This document shows, in pieces, positions 1 through 5,503 of a stretch of 6,949 nucleotides of DNA (its first letter is position 1; each line of letters starts with the position of its first letter). Origin of the DNA: Oscillospiraceae bacterium (GTDB lineage Bacteria; Bacillota; Clostridia; Oscillospirales; Acutalibacteraceae); NCBI GenBank assembly GCA_009779455.1, contig WREG01000104.1:1-6949 (forward strand), read 5' to 3'. A program made the translations under genes and the position numbers. The notes under the pieces were generated by a model, which saw nothing but the letters and a program-made list of their open reading frames with translations, did no database searches and was not told where the DNA came from.

Positions 1-1
1 C

Positions 2-115
2 GGCGAATTGGAACAATACAAAATAGAAATAGGCAACGGCTCCGTGATTTGCATGGCAAGCGACCTATTGCCGGCAGACCAGAAGAACTGGTTTGTCCCG
101 GCGTGGCTTCTCTAA
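2..115 (+). CDS. C-terminal fragment of an unrecognised protein, cut by left window edge
   Basis: This open frame enters from the left edge and ends at TAA 113-115, giving 37 visible residues. The peptide begins GELEQYKIEIGNG and ends KNWFVPAWLL. Its mixed charged and hydrophobic composition looks more like real protein than the other frames here, which are rich in Arg, Ser and Pro. No start codon or domain can be assigned, and I do not recognise the family. The stop codon overlaps the stop of the minus-strand phage-like fragment by two bases, so the two frames converge tail to tail. The call rests only on how protein-like the peptide looks over a short length, so it could be chance. Confidence 0.35.
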   Translation, partial: GELEQYKIEIGNGSVICMASDLLPADQKNWFVPAWLL

Positions 116-390
116 ATCCCTTCCGGTATCACATCGTCGATGAATATTTCCACCTTCGGCTTCGCAACGCCGATGTATTGTTTGTGACATTCCAACAGGT
201 CGAGCAGAAGCCCAAGCGGGGTCAGCCATGTTTCTTCTTCAGTACGGCGCAGATGCACCGTGCCGTAATATAACAGCCGGGTAAACAACTCATTGTCGCT
301 TACTCGGCTGTCGAGTTTTTTGGGTCGTTCCCCCGCCGGGATTATCCTCGCTTTCGATGTTCCGCTTGGCGCAGCTCCCTCTCTCGCCTT
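112..390 (-). pseudogene. Phage tail-region protein remnant (5'-truncated)
   Basis: The minus-strand frame is open for 92 codons, from just after a TGA (393-391) to a TAG at 114-112. The translation is convincingly protein-like from about residue 15: it contains KKLDSRVSDNELFTRLLYYG, then LRRTEEETWLTPLGLLLDLL and ECHKQYIG, and ends FIDDVIPEGI. From memory, this pattern resembles the short protein found beside tail-assembly chaperone genes in prophages of Clostridia. That match is recalled, not computed. There is no ATG or GTG start; the only candidate is an internal TTG (Leu36) without a good ribosome binding site. The first ~34 codons overlap, in another frame, the tail of the upstream phosphatidyltransferase gene. 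The likeliest reading is the 3' part of a phage gene left at a recombination junction near 380-395. A gene expressed by ribosomal frameshifting is the alternative. Confidence 0.5.
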
Positions 391-973
391 TCATTAGAAA
401 CACGCTTTTTGTGTTGGCGCTGAATTCTTTTTGGCGGATGAGGATGAGCGTCTCTTCGAAAATAGCGATAATTATAATGGAGCAGACAATTTCCAGCAGG
501 CCTTTCGGTATCCTTTGAAGATAAAGGCAGATCGGGACGGCAAGGACAAGCGGGATCCCGATTGATTTGTTCATCAATGTATGGACGCCGTTGATCTGAT
601 TGAATTTTATTTTCATGATCGTCAGGTTAATGACTTTGATGCCCGCCGCTATTATAACAAGTATAATAACGCGGCGGAAATTCTCCGACATATCTTCTTT
701 TATCCACGGGTTGATATCGGGGCGGATACGCGGGACGACAAAAATAGCCGCAACTATAGCAAGAACCAGGCAGGTGTCACCGGCGTTGTCCAGTTTTTCA
801 CCGAGCTTCGATTCCAAATGGTAACGGCGGGCGATAAAGCCGTCAACAAGATCCATGATCCCGCAATAGGCGTAAATAGGAAAGAAAAAAACGAAGCGGT
901 TTGTGACGAACACCAATGAAATCGCCAAGGGGATGCGGCTGGCGGATATAATGTTGGGTATCTGTTTTTTCAA
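290..973 (-). CDS. CDP-alcohol phosphatidyltransferase (PgsA-like), copy 1, with aberrant C-terminal tail
   Basis: This integral membrane enzyme should transfer a phosphatidyl group from a CDP-linked lipid to an alcohol, as in phosphatidylglycerophosphate synthesis. The family signature is complete: D41-x2-D44-G45-x2-A48-R49-x8-G58-x3-D62-x3-D66, the metal- and CDP-binding site. The N-terminus (KKQIPNIISASRIPLA) matches the PgsA-type opening, and about six hydrophobic segments follow. I chose the TTG at 973 because it aligns with the start of the paralogue upstream and has AGGGA five bases before it; an in-frame TTG at 991 is possible but has no such site. The gene lies 75 bp downstream of its paralogue and is probably co-transcribed. 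Homology to the paralogue fades near residue 195. The last ~30 residues (rich in Gly, Thr, Arg and Gln) read through phage-like DNA, so the natural end appears replaced. The acceptor alcohol cannot be told from sequence. Confidence 0.88.
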   Translation of the reverse strand: MKKQIPNIISASRIPLAISLVFVTNRFVFFFPIYAYCGIMDLVDGFIARRYHLESKLGEKLDNAGDTCLVLAIVAAIFVVPRIRPDINPWIKEDMSENFRRVIILVIIAAGIKVINLTIMKIKFNQINGVHTLMNKSIGIPLVLAVPICLYLQRIPKGLLEIVCSIIIIAIFEETLILIRQKEFSANTKSVFLMKGERGSCAKRNIESEDNPGGGTTQKTRQPSKRQ

Positions 974-1048
974 AATAATCCCTGCTTTCAATTTGTAAAT
1001 ATTTAAACGGGAGAACCGGATATCCTTATTCGTTTTTGAGCGCGGTTT

Positions 1049-1645
1049 TTATGTATGCTTTTCCTTTTTTTCCTTGTTCGCCAAAAAGAAAAACAAAGTG
1101 TCGGGCTCAAAGTCCTTTGAAAGTATTAAAGTCAGCGTCTCGTCAACCAACCCGAGCACGGTGCCGATCAGTATAAGCGGGATCATAAAGCCGGGGACCC
1201 TGTCAAGCCAAAGGCACAGGGGTATTGTGCAAAACGCTATGCCTCCTACGAATTTCCCCCCGAAATTATGGATGAAACACCATTTTTTAAATTTTATTTT
1301 CCCGAAGACAGCGTTTACAAATTTATAGAATATCGTTGCGGCTATTGCGATTATTATTTTAAGGGGGAGGATTTCGCTTATATTAAACTGGGGGCGGTCT
1401 TTGATCATCAAAATCGCACAGATCATTGCGGTAAATATGAAAATCAGATCCGCTGTGCCGTCTACTTTCGCGCCGAAATCAGATTCCCAATGAAAATGCC
1501 TCGAAAGGAACCCGTCTAAAATATCAGTGGTTATGCAAATGAAATAAATCAGTATAAACAGCCAAATTATGTCTCTAACGAAAAACAGCGACAGGGCCAA
1601 AGGGATTCTGGTTACGGATAAAATGTTTGGAATCTGCTTTTTCAA
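1049..1645 (-). CDS. CDP-alcohol phosphatidyltransferase (PgsA-like), copy 2
   Basis: This is a 198-residue membrane protein of the CDP-alcohol phosphatidyltransferase family, usual length for PgsA-type enzymes. The catalytic motif is D41-x2-D44-G45-x2-S48-R49-x8-G58-x3-D62-x3-D66. All four aspartates are present, but the usual Ala of the AR pair is Ser. About six hydrophobic helices are visible, and the C-terminus is short and lysine-rich (NKEKKEKHT). It aligns without obvious gaps to the downstream copy at the start and across the motif, so the two are tandem duplicates. The start is TTG at 1645; AAGGA lies 11 bases upstream, a rather long spacing. It is the first gene after the strong leftward promoter at 1678-1706. 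Phosphatidylglycerophosphate synthase is the default guess, but two divergent copies suggest at least one has another acceptor. Confidence 0.88.
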   Translation of the reverse strand: MKKQIPNILSVTRIPLALSLFFVRDIIWLFILIYFICITTDILDGFLSRHFHWESDFGAKVDGTADLIFIFTAMICAILMIKDRPQFNISEILPLKIIIAIAATIFYKFVNAVFGKIKFKKWCFIHNFGGKFVGGIAFCTIPLCLWLDRVPGFMIPLILIGTVLGLVDETLTLILSKDFEPDTLFFFLANKEKKEKHT

Positions 1646-1677
1646 GGCTGATCACGTCCTTAATATATTTTAAAAAA

Positions 1678-1706
1678 ATTGTATCATAGCCTGATGTTTT
1701 TGTCAA
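1678..1706 (-). promoter_or_regulatory. Sigma-A promoter for the phosphatidyltransferase pair
   Basis: Read on the minus strand, TTGACA (1706-1701) is followed by 17 bases and TACAAT (1683-1678), with TGA immediately before the -10. The stretch upstream of the -35 (about 1707-1727) is almost pure A/T, resembling an UP element. Transcription would begin near 1671, giving a leader of only about 25 bases before the TTG at 1645. This is the best promoter match in the window. Confidence 0.8.
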
Positions 1707-1729
1707 ATTAAATATTTTTAAAAAAGCTA

Positions 1730-1758
1730 TTTATTTCGCCATAATTATATGATATAAT
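1730..1758 (+). promoter_or_regulatory. Extended -10 promoter for the six-TM membrane protein pair
   Basis: A perfect TATAAT at 1753-1758 is preceded by TGA (1750-1752), the extended -10 form that tolerates a weak -35. The -35 at 17-bp spacing is only TTTATT (1730-1735). The start of transcription would fall near 1765, about 30 bases before the GTG at 1795. It lies back to back with the leftward promoter, the two -35 elements being 23 bp apart, so a protein binding between them could affect both operons. Confidence 0.7.
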
Positions 1759-1794
1759 AGGCGCAGCAATATATTAATAAGAGGGGGCATATTT

Positions 1795-2439
1795 GTGAAA
1801 AAGGCAAACAGCTTAAATCAAAAGACATACCTTTTGAAAATAACGGAGAAAACAGAGCTTGGCAAAGGTGTTATGCTGGTCGCTTCCGGCTATATCTTCT
1901 GTTATATGTTTATGGTTCCCGAGGGTATGACCATTTTGGATCGCGGCTCGACCACAAGCAGGATCTATTTTGACCACCCCATCCTTTATTGGGTATGGGT
2001 GATTCTGGCCTGCACAGCCTTCTTTTTCAACCTCGACCAGATGCGCCGCAGGTACGGCATGAGGCAGCCGAGCCTCGCTGTATTTCAATACGCCGCGATT
2101 GTCGGCCTCTTTACGTCGGTCGCCGTTCCTACATCGCTCGCCGAAGAACCGGAAACCATGTCTGAATACCTGCATTTTTGGATACATATGGGCGCGACGA
2201 TGGTTTGCATTTTCGGGGGCCTTTTCTGTGTTTTGTTTCTGTTCATTTATAAAATGAAAGAGGATAAGCGTTTTAAAAAATGGTTCTTCGGCTATTTGGT
2301 TTTTATAATATCTATGCTTGCGGTTTGCGCCGTATTCGGGCTTAACGGGCTTATGGAGACAATTTTGGTTCTTGGTATGATGGGCGTGGTTTATGTGCTC
2401 AACCATACAAACGCGCTGCCTCCGGAACCGGGCGCTTAG
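1795..2439 (+). CDS. Six-TM membrane protein of unrecognised family, copy 1
   Basis: This 214-residue protein starts at GTG 1795, with GAGGGGG at 1781-1787 seven bases before it. Six hydrophobic segments lie at about residues 24-42, 62-81, 94-112, 127-151, 162-181 and 183-203, with a short soluble N-terminus and little C-terminal tail. Features shared with the next gene include TELxKGVxLVASGY-FCYMFM in TM1, GSTTS or NSTTS and then HPxLY before TM2, an MRRRY basic turn after TM2, His131-Met-Gly at TM4, and a KMK(E/D)D loop after TM4. The arginine-rich and lysine-rich loops suggest the cytoplasmic side. I do not recognise the family and see no catalytic motif; a small integral membrane protein of the DUF998 sort is only a topological comparison. 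It is first in a two-gene rightward operon, divergent from the phosphatidyltransferases. Confidence 0.82.
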   Translation: MKKANSLNQKTYLLKITEKTELGKGVMLVASGYIFCYMFMVPEGMTILDRGSTTSRIYFDHPILYWVWVILACTAFFFNLDQMRRRYGMRQPSLAVFQYAAIVGLFTSVAVPTSLAEEPETMSEYLHFWIHMGATMVCIFGGLFCVLFLFIYKMKEDKRFKKWFFGYLVFIISMLAVCAVFGLNGLMETILVLGMMGVVYVLNHTNALPPEPGA

Positions 2440-2503
2440 GCGCTTTTCTGCAAAAACAGCGTTTAATTTTGCTTTATTAAATTTGGGAAGTGAGAAGAAT
2501 ATC

Positions 2504-3193
2504 ATGAAAAAAGAAAAATATTTAATGGTGACCGACAAAAAAACAGAGCTTGTCAAAGGGGTCCTGCTGGTTGCGAGCGGCTATGTTTTCTGCTATATGT
2601 TCATGCTTGACTACAGCATAGAGGGCATGAACGTGTTCGCCCGCAATTCAACAACGAGCATAACCTTTTTCAACCACCCTTACCTTTATATGCTCTGGAT
2701 GACCCTTTGCATATCGGCTTTCTACCTGAACCTCAGCTATATGCGCCGCAGATATGAAGCGGGGCAGAAAACCCTTGCCGTATTGCAATATACGGCCGCA
2801 TTCGGGCTTGTCGGGTCCACGGTAATCCCCACGCATGTCCCGCCGCATGAGACGTTTTCCCATTACTTCCGTTTTTACGCGCATATGGGCTCAACGGTTG
2901 TCGCTATATTCTCAGGCGTTTTTTGCATCGTGTTCCTGTTTTATTTTAAAATGAAAGACGATGCATCTTTTAAAATATGGTTTCACGGCGGAATTGCCTT
3001 TGTCGTAGTATTTATAGCCGCGACGGTAATTATAGGGGTATGTTCGTTTTTGGAAACCGTTTTGGTGATTTCCGTGATGGCCGTGCTGTACGCGATAAAC
3101 TATACGGATCTGCTTATGCCGGCTGCGGGGCGGCAAGCCATAAAAAAATCTTCCGGCTGCCCGGAAGAACCCAATGTGCTTATTCGTTCCTGA
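2504..3193 (+). CDS. Six-TM membrane protein of unrecognised family, copy 2
   Basis: This 229-residue paralogue of the preceding gene begins at ATG 2504, which gives an N-terminus (MKKEKYLMVTDKKTELVKG) matching copy 1. A longer frame reaching back to 2393 overlaps copy 1 and is not homologous there. A weak purine-rich site (GAAGTGAG, 2487-2494) lies upstream. Six hydrophobic segments occur at about residues 17-34, 58-77, 90-109, 125-149, 160-179 and 181-200. Conserved points include HP at 58-59, MRRRY at 80-84 and HMG at 127-129. The core ends near residue 206. The remaining ~20 residues have no counterpart in copy 1; they are encoded by DNA that holds the convergent gene's terminator hairpin and last codons. 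The 64-bp gap to copy 1 shows no clear promoter, so co-transcription is likely. Function unknown. Confidence 0.82.
   Translation: MKKEKYLMVTDKKTELVKGVLLVASGYVFCYMFMLDYSIEGMNVFARNSTTSITFFNHPYLYMLWMTLCISAFYLNLSYMRRRYEAGQKTLAVLQYTAAFGLVGSTVIPTHVPPHETFSHYFRFYAHMGSTVVAIFSGVFCIVFLFYFKMKDDASFKIWFHGGIAFVVVFIAATVIIGVCSFLETVLVISVMAVLYAINYTDLLMPAAGRQAIKKSSGCPEEPNVLIRS
3141..3168 (-). terminator. Intrinsic terminator for the leftward acyltransferase gene
   Basis: The plus strand carries TCTTCCGG (3149-3156), a CTGC loop and CCGGAAGA (3161-3168), a perfect 8-bp stem. On the minus strand the hairpin is followed by a T-run (3148-3142), the classic rho-independent layout. It begins 11 bases past the TAA of the leftward gene at 3180. 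It lies entirely inside the coding sequence of the rightward six-TM gene. Confidence 0.78.
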
Positions 3194-4454
3194 TGAATAC
3201 ATCAATGTCAAGCCCGTCGGCTTTAAGGAAATCAATGCAGAAATTTTGAATGGTTTTGTTTTTGTTAACGGCGGTAAAAGCTATGGTAAGGACGTTGTTA
3301 ATCCCGGATATTGTGCAGTTCAGCCTGTTTATGGGCGTTTCGCCGATATATATCAAATGCTGGGCCACATGTTCGGCAAGCGACGGCGGAATTTCGTTAT
3401 AGCCGATGTTGGCCAATGAGGCTACGTGAAGCCGCTCGCCGAACAAAAAGAAGATTATTTTGAATATGTATTTTTTTATAAACCTCGGCAATATTCTAAG
3501 TATAAACATTTGTTGGCTTGATACGATTTTGCAGATAAAGTCGGCCATTCTTTCCTTGCTGATTTTTTCCGAGAATTCTTTGCGGACGGCATTTAAAACG
3601 TCGCCGAAATCATAATCTTTTTTGTCGGGTTTTACATTGATGTCCGTTATCCCCGAAAAATTCCTGACCGATTTGGTTTCCCAATATTTCCTCATGTTTA
3701 CCGATACCTGCATATTCACCGGTTTTTTGTTCTTTTTGTCTTTTTTGTATTCAGACAGATACGCGTAGCCGTAAACCGAGGTAAGGTATTCGGTAATGGT
3801 GCAGCCGCCATATTTATCTTTCAGATGTTTTTTTATGGCGTCAATGGGTATATTTATGTACATAACCTGCAAATAGTCGTCCAGCCTCTCATGATCGTAA
3901 TGATATGAGGCTTTTTCGTTTTTTTGCATAAACTTCCGCTTGTTTTCAAGCTCATATACTTTTTGGCAATGGTCCTTAAATTCTTCCTCGTCCGGCTCTT
4001 CGTTGATATCCAGGATGTTTTCGTTTTTTTCAATGGTATGGCCCTTCAGCTCAAAATATCTCGTCAATAAAGTGTTGATGTAAACGGTGCCGCTGCCGCC
4101 GTCGCCTGTAATATGGCAAAATTCAAGCGAAATCTCGTTATCTGTATATAAAATGTGGAACAGCGGCTTTTCTTTGTTTTTGTAGTCGAAAGGGCGGCAG
4201 GGGTAGCCTACATCGGGTTTCACGACATCGCAGAAGCTTGTCCTTTTTAAGTAATCCCACATAAAGCCTTTGTATATACGGGTATACATGACTGGGAAAC
4301 GGGGCGCGATATCCGCTACCGCCTGTTTTAAAATTTCAGGATCGACCTTTTCTTTTATGATTACGGATATCCTGTTTACGGCAGTCCTTTTTTTGGTGAT
4401 CGTCGAAGGGAACAGCAGAGCCTCTGAATCAAGCTTGAACAAGCCGGCTTTCAT
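3180..4454 (-). CDS. Condensation-fold / alcohol O-acetyltransferase-like protein
   Basis: The 424-residue protein looks like a member of the chloramphenicol-acetyltransferase/condensation-domain superfamily. The active-site HxxxDG is H114-I-T-G-D118-G119, within EFCHITGDGGSG; in this family the His is the general base that activates the acceptor hydroxyl or amine. Further marks of the alcohol-acetyltransferase-like branch are VNMRKYW at 252-258 followed by RNFSG at 264-268, and SLANIG at 346-351. No carrier-protein or adenylation domain is attached, so it probably uses a CoA-bound or separately carried acyl group. The length is usual for one bilobed condensation domain. ATG 4454 is preceded by AAAGGGTG. 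The 3' end overlaps the convergent six-TM gene by 14 bp. Donor and acceptor are unknown; a lipid or secreted-metabolite role is inference. Confidence 0.75.
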   Translation of the reverse strand: MKAGLFKLDSEALLFPSTITKKRTAVNRISVIIKEKVDPEILKQAVADIAPRFPVMYTRIYKGFMWDYLKRTSFCDVVKPDVGYPCRPFDYKNKEKPLFHILYTDNEISLEFCHITGDGGSGTVYINTLLTRYFELKGHTIEKNENILDINEEPDEEEFKDHCQKVYELENKRKFMQKNEKASYHYDHERLDDYLQVMYINIPIDAIKKHLKDKYGGCTITEYLTSVYGYAYLSEYKKDKKNKKPVNMQVSVNMRKYWETKSVRNFSGITDINVKPDKKDYDFGDVLNAVRKEFSEKISKERMADFICKIVSSQQMFILRILPRFIKKYIFKIIFFLFGERLHVASLANIGYNEIPPSLAEHVAQHLIYIGETPINRLNCTISGINNVLTIAFTAVNKNKTIQNFCIDFLKADGLDIDVFIRNE

Positions 4455-4489
4455 GTAAAAAACACCCTTTTCAAAATAAAGTTAATAAT

Positions 4490-4518
4490 ATTATAATACT
4501 TATTTATTAATTATTTAA
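4490..4518 (-). promoter_or_regulatory. Possible promoter for the acyltransferase gene
   Basis: On the minus strand a perfect TATAAT (4495-4490) has TTAAAT (4518-4513) 17 bases upstream, only half matching the -35 consensus. The divergent intergenic stretch 4455-4618 is extremely AT-rich, so a chance TATAAT is not surprising. No equally good rightward promoter for the phosphatase-acetyltransferase gene is visible in the same stretch. Confidence 0.4.
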
Positions 4519-4618
4519 ATAAAAATTAAAAACTTTTATAAATATTTATAGTTTCGACTGTTTTATACGCGAAATTTGAGTCAAAAATTTTTATTTGCCG
4601 AAAGGATGATTTTGCGTT

Positions 4619-5488
4619 TTGAAAACCGTATTGTTCGTATGCTCCGGCAACACCTGCCGCAGCCCGATGGCCGAAGGCTTGTTCAAGGTGTATTTGAAAG
4701 GCAGGAACAGGGATGATATAACAGCCGAAAGCGCGGGGCTTTACGCCGGGTTCGGGCATCCCGCGTCCCCGAACGCGGTTCTGGCGGCAAAAGATTGCGG
4801 GGCCGGCATAAGCGGGCACCGTTCCCGCCCCGTTTCTGAAAATATGCTGACGGAAGCCCACGCCGTCGCGGCGCTGGGCCGGGCGCATTATGACATTTTA
4901 TCAGAATCGGGTTATGGCGGCAAGCTTTTCCTGCTGTCGGGCGGGGTGTGCGACCCTTTCGGCGGGGATATCGGCGACTACCGCGCCTGCGCCGAAAAAA
5001 TACGGGGCGGTTTTGACGCTTTATATAATGAAAAGCTGGCCCTTGACATAATCCCTATGGGCGAAAGCCATGTTAAAGACGCCGCGATGATCGAAAACGC
5101 GTGTTTTTCGCGCCCCTGGAGCGAAACCGCTCTGTCAGACGCGCTGAAAAAGCACGAAAACCGCTATTTCGTAGCTCTATACGAAAACAAAACCGCCGGG
5201 TATATCGGGGCTGACAATATATCCGGCGAGGTCTATATTACAAATTTTGCGGTTTCGGAAAGATTCCGGCGGAAGGGGATAGGCGAAAAGCTGCTGAAAA
5301 CGCTTATAAAAAAATCCGAAGAGGAAAAAGCCGCGTTTATAACCCTTGAAGTCAGGCCGTCAAACGCGCCCGCCGCCGCGCTCTATAAAAAGCTTGGGTT
5401 TGAAATCGCGGGGGAGCGGAAGGGTTTTTATGCGGAACCGGCTGAGGACGCTTATATCATGACGAAAGAGTTGAGAGTTGAGAATTGA
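4619..5488 (+). CDS. Fused YwlE-like low-MW protein phosphatase and RimI-like N-acetyltransferase
   Basis: One 289-residue frame encodes two enzymes. Residues 1-138 are a low-molecular-weight phosphatase: P-loop C8-S-G-N-T12-C-R14-S15 and general acid D112 in CDPFGGDIGDY. Thr12 matches the threonine that makes Bacillus YwlE a phosphoarginine phosphatase, so protein arginine phosphatase is favoured over tyrosine phosphatase. Residues 141-285 are a GNAT domain most like RimI, which acetylates the N-terminal Ala of ribosomal protein S18: CFSRPWS at 162-168, acetyl-CoA loop R217-RKGIG222, Glu244 in LEVRPSNAPA and Tyr256 in ALYKKLGF, with the 12-residue Glu-Tyr spacing of E. coli RimI. The join is in frame with no stop or internal start. 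The start is TTG 4619, with AAAGGATG about 12 bases upstream. The last four residues (RVEN) come from a heptad DNA repeat. S18 as substrate is inferred. Confidence 0.88.
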   Translation: MKTVLFVCSGNTCRSPMAEGLFKVYLKGRNRDDITAESAGLYAGFGHPASPNAVLAAKDCGAGISGHRSRPVSENMLTEAHAVAALGRAHYDILSESGYGGKLFLLSGGVCDPFGGDIGDYRACAEKIRGGFDALYNEKLALDIIPMGESHVKDAAMIENACFSRPWSETALSDALKKHENRYFVALYENKTAGYIGADNISGEVYITNFAVSERFRRKGIGEKLLKTLIKKSEEEKAAFITLEVRPSNAPAAALYKKLGFEIAGERKGFYAEPAEDAYIMTKELRVEN

Positions 5489-5491
5489 GAA
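5469..5491 (+). repeat. Short heptad tandem repeat at gene end
   Basis: Three tandem copies of A(G/A)TTGAG (5469-5475, 5476-5482, 5483-5489) are followed by a partial AA. They cover the last codons and TGA stop of the phosphatase-acetyltransferase gene and reach into the 15-bp gap before the convergent sugar transferase gene. No hairpin or T-run terminator is visible in this gap on either strand. Confidence 0.65.
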
Positions 5492-5503
5492 TTTAACGCT
5501 TTT

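Noticed and set aside
49..273. A 74-codon plus-strand frame starting with ATG
   Set aside because: It lies across the boundary of two better frames (plus to 115, and minus 390-112) and its translation lacks protein-like pattern; it is probably a shadow.
1646..1794. Possible riboswitch or leader RNA in the divergent region
   Set aside because: Both predicted leaders are only about 25-30 bases, too short for a structured riboswitch.
2430..2447. Possible terminator GCGC-TTAG-GCGC-TTTT at the end of the first six-TM gene
   Set aside because: The stem has only four GC pairs and the T-run is four bases, too weak to call. GCGC is self-complementary, so chance is likely.
2393..2503. Upstream 37-codon extension of the second six-TM gene
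   Set aside because: It overlaps the end of the first copy, has no similarity to the first copy's N-terminus and has no good RBS. The ATG at 2504 gives matching N-termini.
1813..2556. A 247-codon minus-strand frame opposite the first six-TM gene
   Set aside because: The translation is rich in His, Arg, Asn and Lys, as expected of the antisense of a hydrophobic gene, and it crosses the gene boundary and both paralogous starts. The plus-strand frame has a promoter, an RBS and a paralogue.
4455..4618. Possible small gene or RNA in the AT-rich intergenic region
   Set aside because: No credible short frame with an RBS, hairpin or terminator was seen; only a weak leftward promoter candidate is listed.
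4526..4888. A 120-codon minus-strand frame opposite the phosphatase domain
   Set aside because: It is antisense to the conserved P-loop region, its translation is unlike any protein family, and it runs into the AT-rich intergenic stretch.
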